64,000 nucleotides of DNA from Oceanicaulis sp052055585 (GCF_052055585.1 NZ_CP170485.1:2356001-2420000), one strand, 5' to 3'. Shown: positions 1-9,198, counted from the first letter of the stretch. The notes: a model not told the origin generated them from the letters alone. A program made the numbers and translations.

Positions 1-437
1 GAATCGGTCAGCGGATGGCGACCGTCGGACGAGGGTTTCACGCTGCTGCGTTCATCGGACTTGCCGCCCACATGACGCTCCCAGTCATCGAGCGCCTCAT
101 CAACGATCTGCGGATCAAGATTGAGGGCGTCGACACAGGCGGACAGACGCGCGCCGGTCGTATGGCGCAGGTCGAGCACGATCTGCAGCTTGAGCACTTC
201 ATCAATCGGCCAAAGGCGCATCCGACCGCCATGGGGGCGAACGCCGTGAACGGCCTTGATGAAGCCCAGACGCTGAAGGTGGCGAAGGACACCCGTCGAG
301 ACGGGCCGGTCCACCGCTTCGGTGATCACTTCGTCATCGGTGAGAAGCTTGCGCAGGCGCCAATCGTAAACGAGCAGAGCGCCCAGGGCGCCCGGGTCCC
401 GCAGGGTAAAGTCCGTCCGTTCTGCCAGTGCTGCCAT
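1..437 (-). CDS. Partial MerR-like transcriptional regulator (C-terminus outside window)
   Basis: An open frame runs from ATG at 437 (complement) off the left edge without a stop, giving about 145 residues. Residues 35-105 resemble a MerR-type winged helix: a recognition-helix segment (VSTGVLRHLQRLGFI), a basic wing (GGRMRLWPIDEV) and a following helix with a hydrophobic heptad pattern. The rest is acidic and Ser-rich and has no recognisable domain. The codon use fits the neighbours and the conflicting plus-strand frame lacks any family resemblance. A short dyad lies just upstream at 461-474, which would suit autoregulation. The family call rests on pattern resemblance only; other winged-helix families are possible. 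Confidence 0.6.
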   Translation of the reverse strand, partial: MAALAERTDFTLRDPGALGALLVYDWRLRKLLTDDEVITEAVDRPVSTGVLRHLQRLGFIKAVHGVRPHGGRMRLWPIDEVLKLQIVLDLRHTTGARLSACVDALNLDPQIVDEALDDWERHVGGKSDERSSVKPSSDGRHPLTD

Positions 438-460
438 ATCAGCCCCCTATGCACACGCCT

Positions 461-474
461 ATTCAAATCTGAAT
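461..474. promoter_or_regulatory. Short inverted repeat upstream of the MerR-like gene
   Basis: ATTCA-N4-TGAAT forms a perfect 5+5 dyad 24-37 nt upstream of the regulator start. It sits at the edge of an AT-rich stretch (about 460-610), much poorer in GC than the genes around it. MerR-type proteins bind dyads in their own promoters, so an operator is plausible, but no -35/-10 pair is clear. The rest of 438-719 holds no convincing gene. Confidence 0.25.
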
Positions 475-719
475 GCGTATATTGAGTTCGTCTAATAAAC
501 ATATTCGTCGAATTGTCTTAATGAATAATTTCGAGATTTTCTGAGACATATGAGAATAACTCGCAGAGGGATCCCGCAAGTATATGAATTATATATCTTT
601 TGAAAATCGGCGTTCCGACCTGGCACATAGACCTTGGTAGAAGACGGGACCGCCTTCCCTTCAGGATTGCACTCAGCGAATCAATTCACCCAAGAACAGG
701 GCAAACCGACTGAATGCAG

Positions 720-1592
720 TCAGCCGGCCTCACCATCCGAAGCTGACAGAAGCGCCTGATAACTTTCGACCAGCGCCAGATAGGGCGGGACATGGGTGTT
801 CTGAAGCCCGCTTCCGGTCTCGACCGCCATGCGGATCTCGAAATGCAGGTGAATGGTGGTGGCGTTGCCGCCAAACTCGTTCGAGACATACCCGATCCGC
901 TGACCGCGCTCGACCTCATCGCCGGGTGAAACCCGAAGCGTGTCCCGATCCAGATGCAGATAGGTGTAGCGCACGCCGTCCGCCGTCATCAGCCTGACCG
1001 AGTAGCTGCCGACCGAAGTGATCACGCCATCATCCGCCGCCACAGCCCAGTGCAGGGCGTCCTCGCAGCTGGCAGGGCGGATATCCTGCCCCTGATGCCC
1101 GGTTCCGGCCGGACACATGGGCGTGGCATAGCCCCGCGTCTCGCAGAAATTGTCCCGCCAGGCATAGCTGTAGTTTTCCGAGGCGCACTGCCCGCCTCCG
1201 GGACCCAGATAGCCGCCATGCCCATAAACCTGGGAATTGGCGTAGGCCTGCCCCGCCTCAAGCGGAAAGCGCATGCCCGGCGCATAATTGATCTGGGCGA
1301 TCTGCCCCACCCCGCTCTCGGGGATCAGGTCTCCGGGCGGCAGGAAGGCGACCGGGGCAAGGCCCTCATCCATCAGGGGGCCATCAGGCTCGGGCTCGGG
1401 CTCGGACTCGGGCTCGGGTTCCGGTTCGGGTTCGGGTTCCGGTTCGGGTTCAGGATCTGGCGTAACGGGCTCTTCTTCCGCCGCAGGTTCAACAGGCGTT
1501 TGTGGCGGAGCCTCAAACGGCCAGAAGACCAGAAGCGCGCCGCCAAGACCTGCGACCAGGCCGGCAAGGATGATCTCGACAGGACGCGGCAT
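720..1592 (-). CDS. M23-family metallopeptidase with Pro-Glu repeat linker
   Basis: A 290-residue envelope protein. It starts with one hydrophobic segment (residues about 5-22), likely an uncleaved anchor or signal. A low-complexity linker of alternating Pro-Glu follows (residues about 47-70). The C-terminal half is an M23 (LytM-like) domain with the metal-binding GHQGQD segment and the downstream HLHFEI motif, so both zinc-ligand motifs are kept. The predicted role is cutting peptidoglycan cross-links or sensing peptides in the periplasm. I chose the ATG at 1592 because it overlaps the upstream stop as TGATG, which implies translational coupling; a longer frame to 1700 would run inside the upstream gene. 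Confidence 0.85.
   Translation of the reverse strand: MPRPVEIILAGLVAGLGGALLVFWPFEAPPQTPVEPAAEEEPVTPDPEPEPEPEPEPEPEPESEPEPEPDGPLMDEGLAPVAFLPPGDLIPESGVGQIAQINYAPGMRFPLEAGQAYANSQVYGHGGYLGPGGGQCASENYSYAWRDNFCETRGYATPMCPAGTGHQGQDIRPASCEDALHWAVAADDGVITSVGSYSVRLMTADGVRYTYLHLDRDTLRVSPGDEVERGQRIGYVSNEFGGNATTIHLHFEIRMAVETGSGLQNTHVPPYLALVESYQALLSASDGEAG
1386..1457 (-). repeat. Hexamer repeat encoding the Pro-Glu linker
   Basis: About eleven near-copies of a 6-bp unit (GGYTCG on the plus strand) encode alternating Pro-Glu in the M23 peptidase. Units differ mainly at the third position, and one unit gives Ser in place of Pro. In-frame gain or loss of units would change linker length without breaking the frame. 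Confidence 0.8.
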
Positions 1593-2254
1593 CACGGTGC
1601 CTCCCTGTCCCGCGTGCCGGGCATGAGCTGCAGCGACGCGTAAAGGCCATCGCCATACGCCGGAGCGCTGCAACGCGTATCCGTCTCGGGCGCATCGCAT
1701 TCCAGCGTGATCGAGTAGGCGGCGTTATAGCGGTGGAACGTGATCTCCCGGCCATACGCCGTCGGCGTGCTGCGATACCCCTCCTCGCCGGTCCCGCGCA
1801 GATGACGGGCGCTCAGAGGGTCAGGCGGCACGGCATGCGCCAGACGCGTGCCGAACACCTCGATCAGCATCCCCTCGGCTTCAATGACAAGGGTATAGAA
1901 ATCTCCACGAGGGAACAGGCGCGCGTTCGCCAGAGCCTCAAACCCCAGCGCGTCCTGCGTTGGCGTCAGGATCGGCACTTCTGTCGCCACGCCTTCTTCG
2001 GCCGTGACATTGCCCGGCACGACCGGGCGCGGCACGGCGCGAACAGCGGTGAAGCTGGCGCGCTGACGCTGCAGAACATCCCGACGCACGGCCTGCCAGT
2101 CCACCTCGACGGCGACCGGAGCATCAGGCTGGGGTTGGGTTTGCTGGATCGCGCCCAGACGCGTGGGCTGAGCGCTGGCGGCGCACGTCATCACCCCCGC
2201 CAGACCGCATCCGGCGATGAGGATTGTCACGTGTCGCGCCACCAGTCCCAGCAT
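1592..2254 (-). CDS. Secreted protein of unknown function
   Basis: The 220-residue product has an N-terminal signal peptide (hydrophobic residues 10-27, ending in an AxA-like site near CAASAQ), so it should be periplasmic. I recognise no family. Residues 35-95 are Gln/Pro/Val-rich; the C-terminal half has alternating beta-like patterns and three Cys residues (two in CDAPETDTRC) that could form a disulfide. A strong GGGAGGGG ribosome site precedes the ATG. It overlaps the M23 peptidase by one base, so the two are probably translated together and may act on the same wall substrate. Confidence 0.7.
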   Translation of the reverse strand: MLGLVARHVTILIAGCGLAGVMTCAASAQPTRLGAIQQTQPQPDAPVAVEVDWQAVRRDVLQRQRASFTAVRAVPRPVVPGNVTAEEGVATEVPILTPTQDALGFEALANARLFPRGDFYTLVIEAEGMLIEVFGTRLAHAVPPDPLSARHLRGTGEEGYRSTPTAYGREITFHRYNAAYSITLECDAPETDTRCSAPAYGDGLYASLQLMPGTRDREAP

Positions 2255-2325
2255 GCGCCCCTCCCGAGCCTCGGACGCATTTTAATATATTATTAACGAC
2301 GTGGCGACGCCTTTCAGAGCACGCG

Positions 2326-5300
2326 TCAAACTGCTTTGGGTTCAGGTGCTTGCTCTGGCGCAGGCGCAAACCAGGCGTAAACCGCGGGCAGGATGAACAG
2401 CGTCACCAATGTCGAACTGACCAGTCCGCCGATAACCACGACCGCCAGTGGACGCTGGACTTCAGAGCCCACGCCGCTGGCGAACAGCAAGGGCGCAAGC
2501 CCCAGCATGGTGGTCGCCGCCGTCATCAGGACCGGCCGCACGCGCAGCAGCGCGCCCGTCACGCTCAGCCGGTCCCGGTCCCCGCCTTCCAGCGCCAGAC
2601 GGTCCAGGAAAGAGACGAGCACCATGGCGTTGCCCAGCGCGATGCCGAACAGGGCGATAAAGCCCACGGACGCCGGCACAGACAGGTTCAACCCGGCCAG
2701 CCAGAGCGCGACAAGCCCGCCCACCAGCGCCAGCGGGATGTTCAGCACGATCAGAAGCGCACTCATCATCCGGCCGAACGCGGCCAGGAGCAGCAGGAAA
2801 ACCAGTCCCAGCGTCACCGGCACGATCACCGCGAAGCGGGCATTGGCCTGTTGCTGCAGCTCGAACTGCCCGCCCCATTCCAGAAGATAGCCGGGCGGCA
2901 GGTCGAGTTCTGACGCCACAGCGGCCTGCGCCTCCCGTACAAACGACCCTATATCACGGTCACGCACATTGGTCTGGATGGTGATGAACCGCCGACCATT
3001 CTCACGCGTCACCTGACGCGGGCCTTCGATCCGCTCCACCCGCGCCAGCGCCCCCAGAGGAAGACGCTCGCCATTGGGGCCTTCGATCAGGGTGCGGGCA
3101 ATGCGTTCGGGCGTGTCCCGATCCGCCTCGGCATAGCGGGCGATGATGTCGAACCGGCGCACGCCGTCAAACACCTGGCCGGCTTGCGCCCCGCCAATGG
3201 CGTCCTGCACCGTTTCCAGAACGTCAGCGACCTGCAGCCCGTAGCGGGCGATGGCGGCGCGATCCACCTCGATGCTGATCTGCGGCGCGCCGCCAACCTG
3301 TTCGACCTGCACATCGGCGGCGCCACGAACAGAATTGACCACAGCCGCGATCTCACTGGCTTCCCGCGCCAGCACCTCCGTGTCTGGTCCAAACAGCTTG
3401 ATGGCGATCTCGGCGCGCGAGCCGGTCAGAAGCTCGTCCGTTGCGGCCGCAATGGGCTGGGTGAAGTTGAACTGGGCGCCGGGGAAGTCCTCGAACGCTT
3501 CACTCATGTGCGCCAGCAAAACTTCCTGATTGCGCACCGCCCCCCATTCCGAACGCGGTTTGAGCGCCAGAAAGGATTCCGCATTGTTGACCGGGTCCGC
3601 ATGGGCGCCGACCTCACCGCGACCCACGCGCGTCACCACGCGCTCGACCTGGGGGAAGCGTTCAAGCACCTGCTGCTCGAACCGGGTGACGGTGTCCCGC
3701 GCCGCATCAAGCGAGATCGAGGGCGCCATGGTCATACGCACCAGAATGTCGCCTTCATTGAGCCGGGGTGAGAATTCCGATCCCAGCCGGGTGAAAGCCA
3801 GCGCGCCGGTTACAAGCATCAAAGCCGCAAAACCGGCTGCAAGGCCGCGACGGGCCACGAAAAACCCGATGGCGTCTCCCAGACGGGACCGGCTTATCCC
3901 CGCGTCCTGCCCGTCCGCGGACACTCGCCCCAGAAGCCGGCTGGCGGCAGGCGCAATCAACACGGCGAAGACCAGCGATCCCGCCATGGCGAGGATCACG
4001 GCAAAGGCCAATGGCCGGAAGGTTTTCCCCTCCACCCCCTGCAAGGTGACGATGGGCAGGAAGACCAGCATGACGATGGCGATCGAGAAGCCGAGCGGTT
4101 TGATCACTTCAGACAGCGAGGCGGCCAGCACAGCCGTCCGCCCGTCCTGCGCACATCCGGCCAGTCGGCGGCGGGCGTTCTCCACGATCACCACGGCCCC
4201 GTCCACCATCATGCCGATGGCGATGGCGACGCCGCCCAGCGACATCAGGTTCGCTGACACGCCCAGAAGCCGCATGGCGATCAGCGCAAAGGCGACCGAG
4301 AACGGGATGGAGGCCGCCACGATCAGCCCCGGCCGCCAGCCGCCCATGAACACCATGAGCAGGACGACAACCAGCAGCGCCCCCTGCCACAGGGCCGTCG
4401 TCATGGTGGAGACGGCCTGGTTCACCAGTTCGGACTGATCGTAATAGGGCCGCGCCACCACGCCTTCGGGCAGGGCTGCATTGACCGCGTCGAGCCGGTC
4501 CGTGACCGCATCGATGACCGCATTGGTATTGGCGCCGGTAAGCTTCAGGACGAGACCGGCGACCACTTCGCCCTCCCCGTTCATGGTCGCAAGCCCCTGA
4601 CGCGGCGCGCCGCCAACGGCGATGTCAGCGATCTCGCTCATCACCACCGGAACGCCGTTCACGGCCTTCACCACCACCTGACGCAGATCCGCCTCGCCAT
4701 GCAGCAGGCCTTCGGCGCGCACGGTGTACTGCTCGTTATTCTCGACGATGTATTGCGCCCCGGCATTCAGATTCGCCCGCTCAAGCGCGGTGATGACATC
4801 GCGCATGGACAGGTCATACTGAATGAGCGCCTGGGGGCGCACATTGACCTGATACTGGCGCTCATACCCGCCCAGCGACAGCACTTCGGTGACGCCCGGA
4901 ACCGTCTGCAGATCAAGCTTCACCAGCCAGTCCTGCACCGTCCGCAAGCCGATTAGGTCCGCATCCGCGCTTTCAAGATAATAGAACAACACCTGGCCGA
5001 GCCCGGTGGTGATCGGGCCCAGCTCGGGCTCGCCAAAGCCCGACGGAATATCCTCCCGCGCCGCCGACAGGCGTTCAGACACCAGCTGGCGGGCCAGATA
5101 GATGTCTGTCCCGTCCTCGAAATAGACGGTCACCACCGACAGGCCGAAGGTGGAGTTTGACCGCACCTGCCGAAGCCCGGGCAGCCCGCTCATCGCGGTT
5201 TCCACCGGGAAGGTGACATAGCGCTCCACCTCCTGCGGGGAGAGACCGTCCGTCACCGTGAAGACCTGCACCAAAGGCGGGGTGATGTCTGGGAAGGCGT

Positions 5301-5439
5301 CCACAGGCAGGCTCCGCCAGGAGACCGCACCCGCCAGCACCACGGCCAGAAAAGCGATCATCGCCACACCGCGCGCGGAAACGATGCGAACGGCCCAGCT
5401 CAGGCCGACCGCAGGGGAGGCGTTAGTGGTTATGGCCAT
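2326..5439 (-). CDS. czcA: Heavy-metal efflux RND transporter, CzcA/CusA family
   Basis: A 1037-residue inner-membrane proton/metal antiporter, full length for HME-RND pumps. The N-terminal helix is followed by the conserved periplasmic start with DAFPDITPP, and two membrane blocks of six helices flank the porter domains. The TM4 region near residues 405-420 reads AIAIGMMVDGAVVIVEN. The later Asp and Glu of the CzcA proton relay are present, but the earlier Asp of the CzcA DFG pattern is replaced, so the motif looks intermediate between CzcA and CusA. The metal therefore cannot be assigned safely. The start overlaps the adaptor stop by 17 nt, indicating one operon. No outer-membrane factor (CzcC) is present beside it. 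Confidence 0.9.
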   Translation of the reverse strand: MAITTNASPAVGLSWAVRIVSARGVAMIAFLAVVLAGAVSWRSLPVDAFPDITPPLVQVFTVTDGLSPQEVERYVTFPVETAMSGLPGLRQVRSNSTFGLSVVTVYFEDGTDIYLARQLVSERLSAAREDIPSGFGEPELGPITTGLGQVLFYYLESADADLIGLRTVQDWLVKLDLQTVPGVTEVLSLGGYERQYQVNVRPQALIQYDLSMRDVITALERANLNAGAQYIVENNEQYTVRAEGLLHGEADLRQVVVKAVNGVPVVMSEIADIAVGGAPRQGLATMNGEGEVVAGLVLKLTGANTNAVIDAVTDRLDAVNAALPEGVVARPYYDQSELVNQAVSTMTTALWQGALLVVVLLMVFMGGWRPGLIVAASIPFSVAFALIAMRLLGVSANLMSLGGVAIAIGMMVDGAVVIVENARRRLAGCAQDGRTAVLAASLSEVIKPLGFSIAIVMLVFLPIVTLQGVEGKTFRPLAFAVILAMAGSLVFAVLIAPAASRLLGRVSADGQDAGISRSRLGDAIGFFVARRGLAAGFAALMLVTGALAFTRLGSEFSPRLNEGDILVRMTMAPSISLDAARDTVTRFEQQVLERFPQVERVVTRVGRGEVGAHADPVNNAESFLALKPRSEWGAVRNQEVLLAHMSEAFEDFPGAQFNFTQPIAAATDELLTGSRAEIAIKLFGPDTEVLAREASEIAAVVNSVRGAADVQVEQVGGAPQISIEVDRAAIARYGLQVADVLETVQDAIGGAQAGQVFDGVRRFDIIARYAEADRDTPERIARTLIEGPNGERLPLGALARVERIEGPRQVTRENGRRFITIQTNVRDRDIGSFVREAQAAVASELDLPPGYLLEWGGQFELQQQANARFAVIVPVTLGLVFLLLLAAFGRMMSALLIVLNIPLALVGGLVALWLAGLNLSVPASVGFIALFGIALGNAMVLVSFLDRLALEGGDRDRLSVTGALLRVRPVLMTAATTMLGLAPLLFASGVGSEVQRPLAVVVIGGLVSSTLVTLFILPAVYAWFAPAPEQAPEPKAV

Positions 5440-6667
5440 CGCCGAACGCCCCCTTCTGGAGTTCAGATTTCAGGGCGAATGCGCCTTCAACAACGATCGG
5501 GTCGCCCTCGTCCAGACCCGACAGGATCTCGACATAGGCGGCGCCCCGCCGACCCAGCCGGACCGGGCGCGGCTCAAACCCGTCTTCTTCAGGCACAAAG
5601 ACGACGCTCTGCCCTTCCAGGGTCTGGATCGCGCTCGTCGGCGCGCGCAATAACTGCCCGGCCGCGCCATCTTCGAGCTCCACGGTGACAAACGCGCCCG
5701 GCATCAGGCGGGACGCCTCGTTCTCCACAATCAGGCGGGCAAGACCCGTGCGCGTCTCCGCGCCGATCTGGGGCGCAACGAAGCTCACTTCGGTGTCGAT
5801 ATACGCGTCCGTCGACAGGCGGATTCGCGCGCGTGCGCCCGGCCGGACCCGCATCAGGTCCGGGCCGTAAATCGCAGCGTCCACCCACACCTGGCTGGCG
5901 TCTGCGATGGTAAAGGTGGGCATGACATCGCCAGCTTCGGCGAACTCGCCCCGCACGGCGTGCCGCTGGGTGATCACCCCGCTCATGGGCGCGCGCAGGG
6001 AATACCGGCTCAACGCCCCCGTCTCGGGATCGGCCAGCGTGTCGCGCGCCGCTTCATCAATGCCCAGGGCATCAAGCTGGAACTCGGCGCTTCGCACCGC
6101 GATCCGCGCTTCCTCGAGCGCCCGCCGCGCGGTCTGGAACCGGCTCTCGGTGGACACGCCGCGATCAAAGAGCTCCCGCTCGCGATCAAACTCGGGGCGG
6201 ACCAGCTCCAGTGAAGCCAGAGCGGACAGATAGGCGGCCTTGGCTTCGGCCAGTTCCCGACTGTCGAGCACGGCCAGCAAATCGCCCGCCTCCACCTCAT
6301 CGCCCATGCTGGCGTAAACCTCGCGGATCACGCCTTCCACAGGGGCGGACACGAGCGCGATCCGGTTCTCGTCAAACCGAACCTCGCCGGGCAGCTCGAT
6401 CCAGCCGCCAACCGGGCCGGTGCTGACCTGGCCCAACGCGATGCCCAACGCCTGCCGCTCCTCGGGCGAGAGGCTGACAAGGTCATGGGTTTCGCCGTCC
6501 TCATGATCATGGGCGTGCTCGCCTTCATGGTCTGAAGCGGCGTCATCATGGTCGTGCGCTTCCGGCCCGGAAGGCGCATCCGTGCAGCCCGCAAGCGCGA
6601 GCGAGATCGCTGCAAGGCATGCAGCGAGGGGGAAGGCGAAACGCCCTCCGTCAATCTGGTAAGTCAT
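5423..6667 (-). CDS. czcB: RND efflux periplasmic adaptor, CzcB-like lipoprotein
   Basis: A 414-residue membrane-fusion protein linking the RND pump to an outer-membrane channel. The signal ends in a lipobox (LAGC, Cys28). A His/Asp/Glu-rich stretch (residues about 38-62, with EHAHDHED) follows and is a likely metal-binding segment, as in CzcB-type adaptors. The barrel-sandwich hybrid, an alpha-hairpin (about 135-205) and beta-barrel domains come next in normal order. The downstream pump gene overlaps it, and a His-rich secreted protein is encoded upstream, which supports Zn/Co/Cd/Ni-type efflux over drug export. Confidence 0.9.
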   Translation of the reverse strand: MTYQIDGGRFAFPLAACLAAISLALAGCTDAPSGPEAHDHDDAASDHEGEHAHDHEDGETHDLVSLSPEERQALGIALGQVSTGPVGGWIELPGEVRFDENRIALVSAPVEGVIREVYASMGDEVEAGDLLAVLDSRELAEAKAAYLSALASLELVRPEFDRERELFDRGVSTESRFQTARRALEEARIAVRSAEFQLDALGIDEAARDTLADPETGALSRYSLRAPMSGVITQRHAVRGEFAEAGDVMPTFTIADASQVWVDAAIYGPDLMRVRPGARARIRLSTDAYIDTEVSFVAPQIGAETRTGLARLIVENEASRLMPGAFVTVELEDGAAGQLLRAPTSAIQTLEGQSVVFVPEEDGFEPRPVRLGRRGAAYVEILSGLDEGDPIVVEGAFALKSELQKGAFGDGHNH

Positions 6668-6702
6668 GGGTATCCCTGAAGGTCAGTGCGTCGTGAAAAG
6701 GT

Positions 6703-7026
6703 TCAGACGATGACGCTCCGGGGCGGAGAGTAAGGGGGCGCAGTGGCGCGCGTGCTGAAGCCCATCGGCTGGTCAACACGCTCCAGCCCGCTCTCGGACA
6801 GGCCGGCAGGCTCGATCAGGCTCGGCAGCAGCACCAGGTGATGGGTGACGCAGGCGTCCTGACAGGGCGCTTCAGCGTCATGATGATCATGATCCGCATC
6901 CAGGTGATGGACGGAATGCCCCTCGCCCGCCTCGATCACCATGTCATCCACCGCACACGCCAGCTGCGCACTGACCATCAATGCGGTCAGCGCCAGAAGC
7001 ACGGTATGGAAGAAGCGATGCGCCAT
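6703..7026 (-). CDS. Small His-rich secreted protein of the metal-efflux locus
   Basis: A 107-residue exported protein. The signal peptide (MAHRFFH then a hydrophobic run ending near AQLACA) precedes a His/Asp cluster (HHLDADHDHHD) and a CQDAC pair, both plausible metal ligands; the C-terminus is Pro-rich (PPYSPPR). Small His-rich proteins of this type commonly lead czc-type operons and may sense or buffer periplasmic metal. I chose ATG 7026 because the signal peptide begins there; an upstream start at 7089 would add an uncharacteristic Arg-rich extension. Only 35 bp separate it from czcB. Confidence 0.65.
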   Translation of the reverse strand: MAHRFFHTVLLALTALMVSAQLACAVDDMVIEAGEGHSVHHLDADHDHHDAEAPCQDACVTHHLVLLPSLIEPAGLSESGLERVDQPMGFSTRATAPPYSPPRSVIV

Positions 7027-7119
7027 GTTGCGAACGATACTCAACACCGCCCGCGCAAACAAGCGCGCAAGGTGCGGCGAAAAGCGCAAGCCCTGTTCTC
7101 GTCTCGATTTTAAGAAGAA

Positions 7120-7196
7120 TGGCGCGCCGGGGAAGATTCGAACTCCCGACCCCCAGATTCGTAGTCTGGTGCTCTATCCAGCTGAGCTACCGGCGC
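7120..7196 (-). tRNA. tRNA-Arg (anticodon ACG)
   Basis: The reverse strand folds as a full cloverleaf: 7-bp acceptor stem (GCGCCGG/CCGGCGC), D arm, anticodon stem CCAGA/TCTGG with loop CTACGAA (anticodon ACG), and a T arm with TTCGAAT. An encoded CCA lies at 7122-7120. The length is 77 nt. By family knowledge A34 is edited to inosine by TadA to read CGU/CGC/CGA. No intron or group-I insertion is present. Confidence 0.95.
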
Positions 7197-7307
7197 CTGT
7201 TTCGTCGTCGGGACCGCGTCGGTCCTTGTCGGCGAGGCGCGGAAACTAGCCAAGGCTTGACGGATTGGCAAGCGTCCTGACTGCGCTTTTCTCACCTTTG
7301 ATGCAGC

Positions 7308-7356
7308 GAGGCCGGAACCGCCTGAATCCTCAAGGATCAGGCGCAGATCCGGCCTC
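7308..7356 (-). terminator. Long imperfect hairpin after the chemoreceptor gene
   Basis: GAGGCCGGA (7308-7316) pairs with TCCGGCCTC (7348-7356), and an inner CGCCTGA/TCAGGCG (7319-7325/7337-7343) pairs as well, giving a long stem starting 13 nt beyond the chemoreceptor stop. No U-tract follows on either strand, so it may be a factor-assisted terminator or an mRNA 3' end stabiliser. Confidence 0.5.
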
Positions 7357-7368
7357 GTCGCGTCTTGC

Positions 7369-9063
7369 TTATGCGGCGCGAACCGCAGAGAGGAAGTCCC
7401 GCACACGACTGGCCAGACCGCCCGCTTCCTGGCGGACCGTGGCGGCGGTTTCCTGAACCGTGCCGGCCTGAGAGCTGGTCTCGTCGGCGGAGCGGCTCAC
7501 CTGCTCGATATTGGCGGACACACGCTGGGTTTCGGCCGCAGCGCTTTGCGCCGAGCTGGCGATCTCGGTCGAGGCGGCGCGCTGCTCGTCAACGGCCGCG
7601 TTGATGGCCGAGGCGACATTGAGCATTTCATCAATCACGCCGCGCACTTCCTGCATGGCCGATTCCACCGCGCCGGTTGCGGACTGGATCTGGGTGATCT
7701 GATTGTTGATCTGTCCCGTCGCGCGGCCCGTCTGTTCAGCCAGCGTCTTCACCTCGCTGGCCACAACCGCGAAGCCCTTGCCGGCTTCGCCGGCGCGCGC
7801 GGCCTCGATGGTGGCGTTCAGCGCCAGAAGATTGGTCTGCTCTGCGATGTCGGAGATCAGCTTGACCACCTGGTCAATCTCGTTGGCGGCGGCTGTCAGT
7901 TGGCTCATCTCGGTGGAGGCGCGCTCCATCCGTTCCTTCGCCTGACCGGACACGTCGCTGGAGCGTTCAACCTGCGCCGCGATTTCAGAGACAGAGGCGG
8001 ACAGCTCTTCAGCTGCAGACGCCACGGTCGCAACGGCTTCGGACGCCACCGCGCCTGCGCCCGACACTTCACCCGCGCGCGTCGTTGTGTTGGCGGATGC
8101 GCCCACCAGAACCTCTGCGGTTTCCTGAAGCGCGCTGGCGGACATGGTCACCGCCTCCAGCGTACGCTCCACAGCCGCGTCAAAGTCGGCGGCCAATTGT
8201 TCGATCTTGCGGGCGCGTTCAGCTTCCGCCTCGCTGGCGCGCTGGCTTTCACGTTGCAAGCGCGCGGCTTCCTCACCGCTATTGCGGAAGGTTTCCAGGG
8301 ACTCAACGATCGCCCCCAGCTCGTCGGCGCGCTTGAGGTCGCTCACATCGACAGAGAAATCGCCCGCCGCCAGTAGTTGGGTGGCGCGTGCGATGGATTT
8401 CACAGACCGGCTGACGGCGCGCCCGAAACCGAAAGCGACAGCGGTCAGGCCCAGCGCCACAACCAGCGTGGCGACCGCGAACAACCATTTGGTCCGATCG
8501 GCGGAGGCATTGGCGGCCTCGGCGCGGGCATTCGCGCGGCTCACAGCGGTTTCGCTCAGGCTGACAATGTCAGCGTTCATCTGATCGAACACTGCGTCAA
8601 ACGGCTCGATAAAGCTCACGGCGCTGGCGAAATCCATTTCCAGCATGGAGCCCACGACTTCAAGACCGCCGGAATAAAGCTCAAGCTGTTCGTCCAGATT
8701 GGCGAAGACCTCTTCATTGGCGCCGCCAGACCGCTGGTGAATTTCCGCAAAGCGAGAGCGCAGCTCACCTACCCGCGCCGTATAGCCGTCAAAGCGGGCG
8801 AACACATCCACCTGACGCCCTGCGGCGACGGCGGTCAGGGTCTGATAAACGTCCGCGTTCAGGGATTCCGTCTCGGTGCGCAGGGAATCCAGCTCGATCA
8901 CATTGGTCAGACGCTCGACCGTCTCGCGCTGGCTGTTCGCGACGCCATTCAAGGCGAAACCGCCCATCAGGGCGATGCCGATCAGGGCCAGAACCGCAAA
9001 AGCCGGCGCAACGCCGAACTTCAACGAGAATGGCCAATCATTAAAACTCAGACGCTTGAACAT
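7369..9063 (-). CDS. Methyl-accepting chemotaxis protein
   Basis: A 564-residue transmembrane chemoreceptor. TM1 spans residues about 16-38, a helical periplasmic sensor about 39-188, TM2 about 190-212 and a HAMP domain about 212-262. The cytoplasmic signalling hairpin carries the canonical tip (IAEQTNLLALNATIEAARAGE) near residues 400-430. There is no C-terminal CheR/CheB-docking pentapeptide. It lies downstream of a TonB receptor and a YfiR-like gene in the same orientation, 135 bp from the receptor stop, so it may sense what that receptor binds. Its own promoter in that gap is possible. The ligand is unknown. Confidence 0.92.
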   Translation of the reverse strand: MFKRLSFNDWPFSLKFGVAPAFAVLALIGIALMGGFALNGVANSQRETVERLTNVIELDSLRTETESLNADVYQTLTAVAAGRQVDVFARFDGYTARVGELRSRFAEIHQRSGGANEEVFANLDEQLELYSGGLEVVGSMLEMDFASAVSFIEPFDAVFDQMNADIVSLSETAVSRANARAEAANASADRTKWLFAVATLVVALGLTAVAFGFGRAVSRSVKSIARATQLLAAGDFSVDVSDLKRADELGAIVESLETFRNSGEEAARLQRESQRASEAEAERARKIEQLAADFDAAVERTLEAVTMSASALQETAEVLVGASANTTTRAGEVSGAGAVASEAVATVASAAEELSASVSEIAAQVERSSDVSGQAKERMERASTEMSQLTAAANEIDQVVKLISDIAEQTNLLALNATIEAARAGEAGKGFAVVASEVKTLAEQTGRATGQINNQITQIQSATGAVESAMQEVRGVIDEMLNVASAINAAVDEQRAASTEIASSAQSAAAETQRVSANIEQVSRSADETSSQAGTVQETAATVRQEAGGLASRVRDFLSAVRAA

Positions 9064-9157
9064 CGTTTTGCGACCCCTTTAAATCCCAGCGTGAGCATAT
9101 GGTTATTACCAACCTAAGCCTGATTGTTTAATAGGTTATGCATGCTCACCTCTGCAG

Positions 9158-9187
9158 TCCGCCGCCCCGCGAGAGCGAGGCGGCGGA
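9158..9187 (-). terminator. GC-rich hairpin after the 665-residue TonB receptor
   Basis: TCCGCCGCC (9158-9166) pairs with GGCGGCGGA (9179-9187), starting 12 nt past the receptor stop. No U-run follows, so strength as an intrinsic terminator is doubtful and readthrough into the chemoreceptor gene is possible. Confidence 0.4.
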
Positions 9188-9198
9188 ACAGGCAGGCT

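Noticed and set aside
15..485. A plus-strand 156-residue frame at the left edge
   Set aside because: The minus-strand frame that runs off the edge has a MerR-like helix-turn-helix; the plus-strand frame has no family resemblance.
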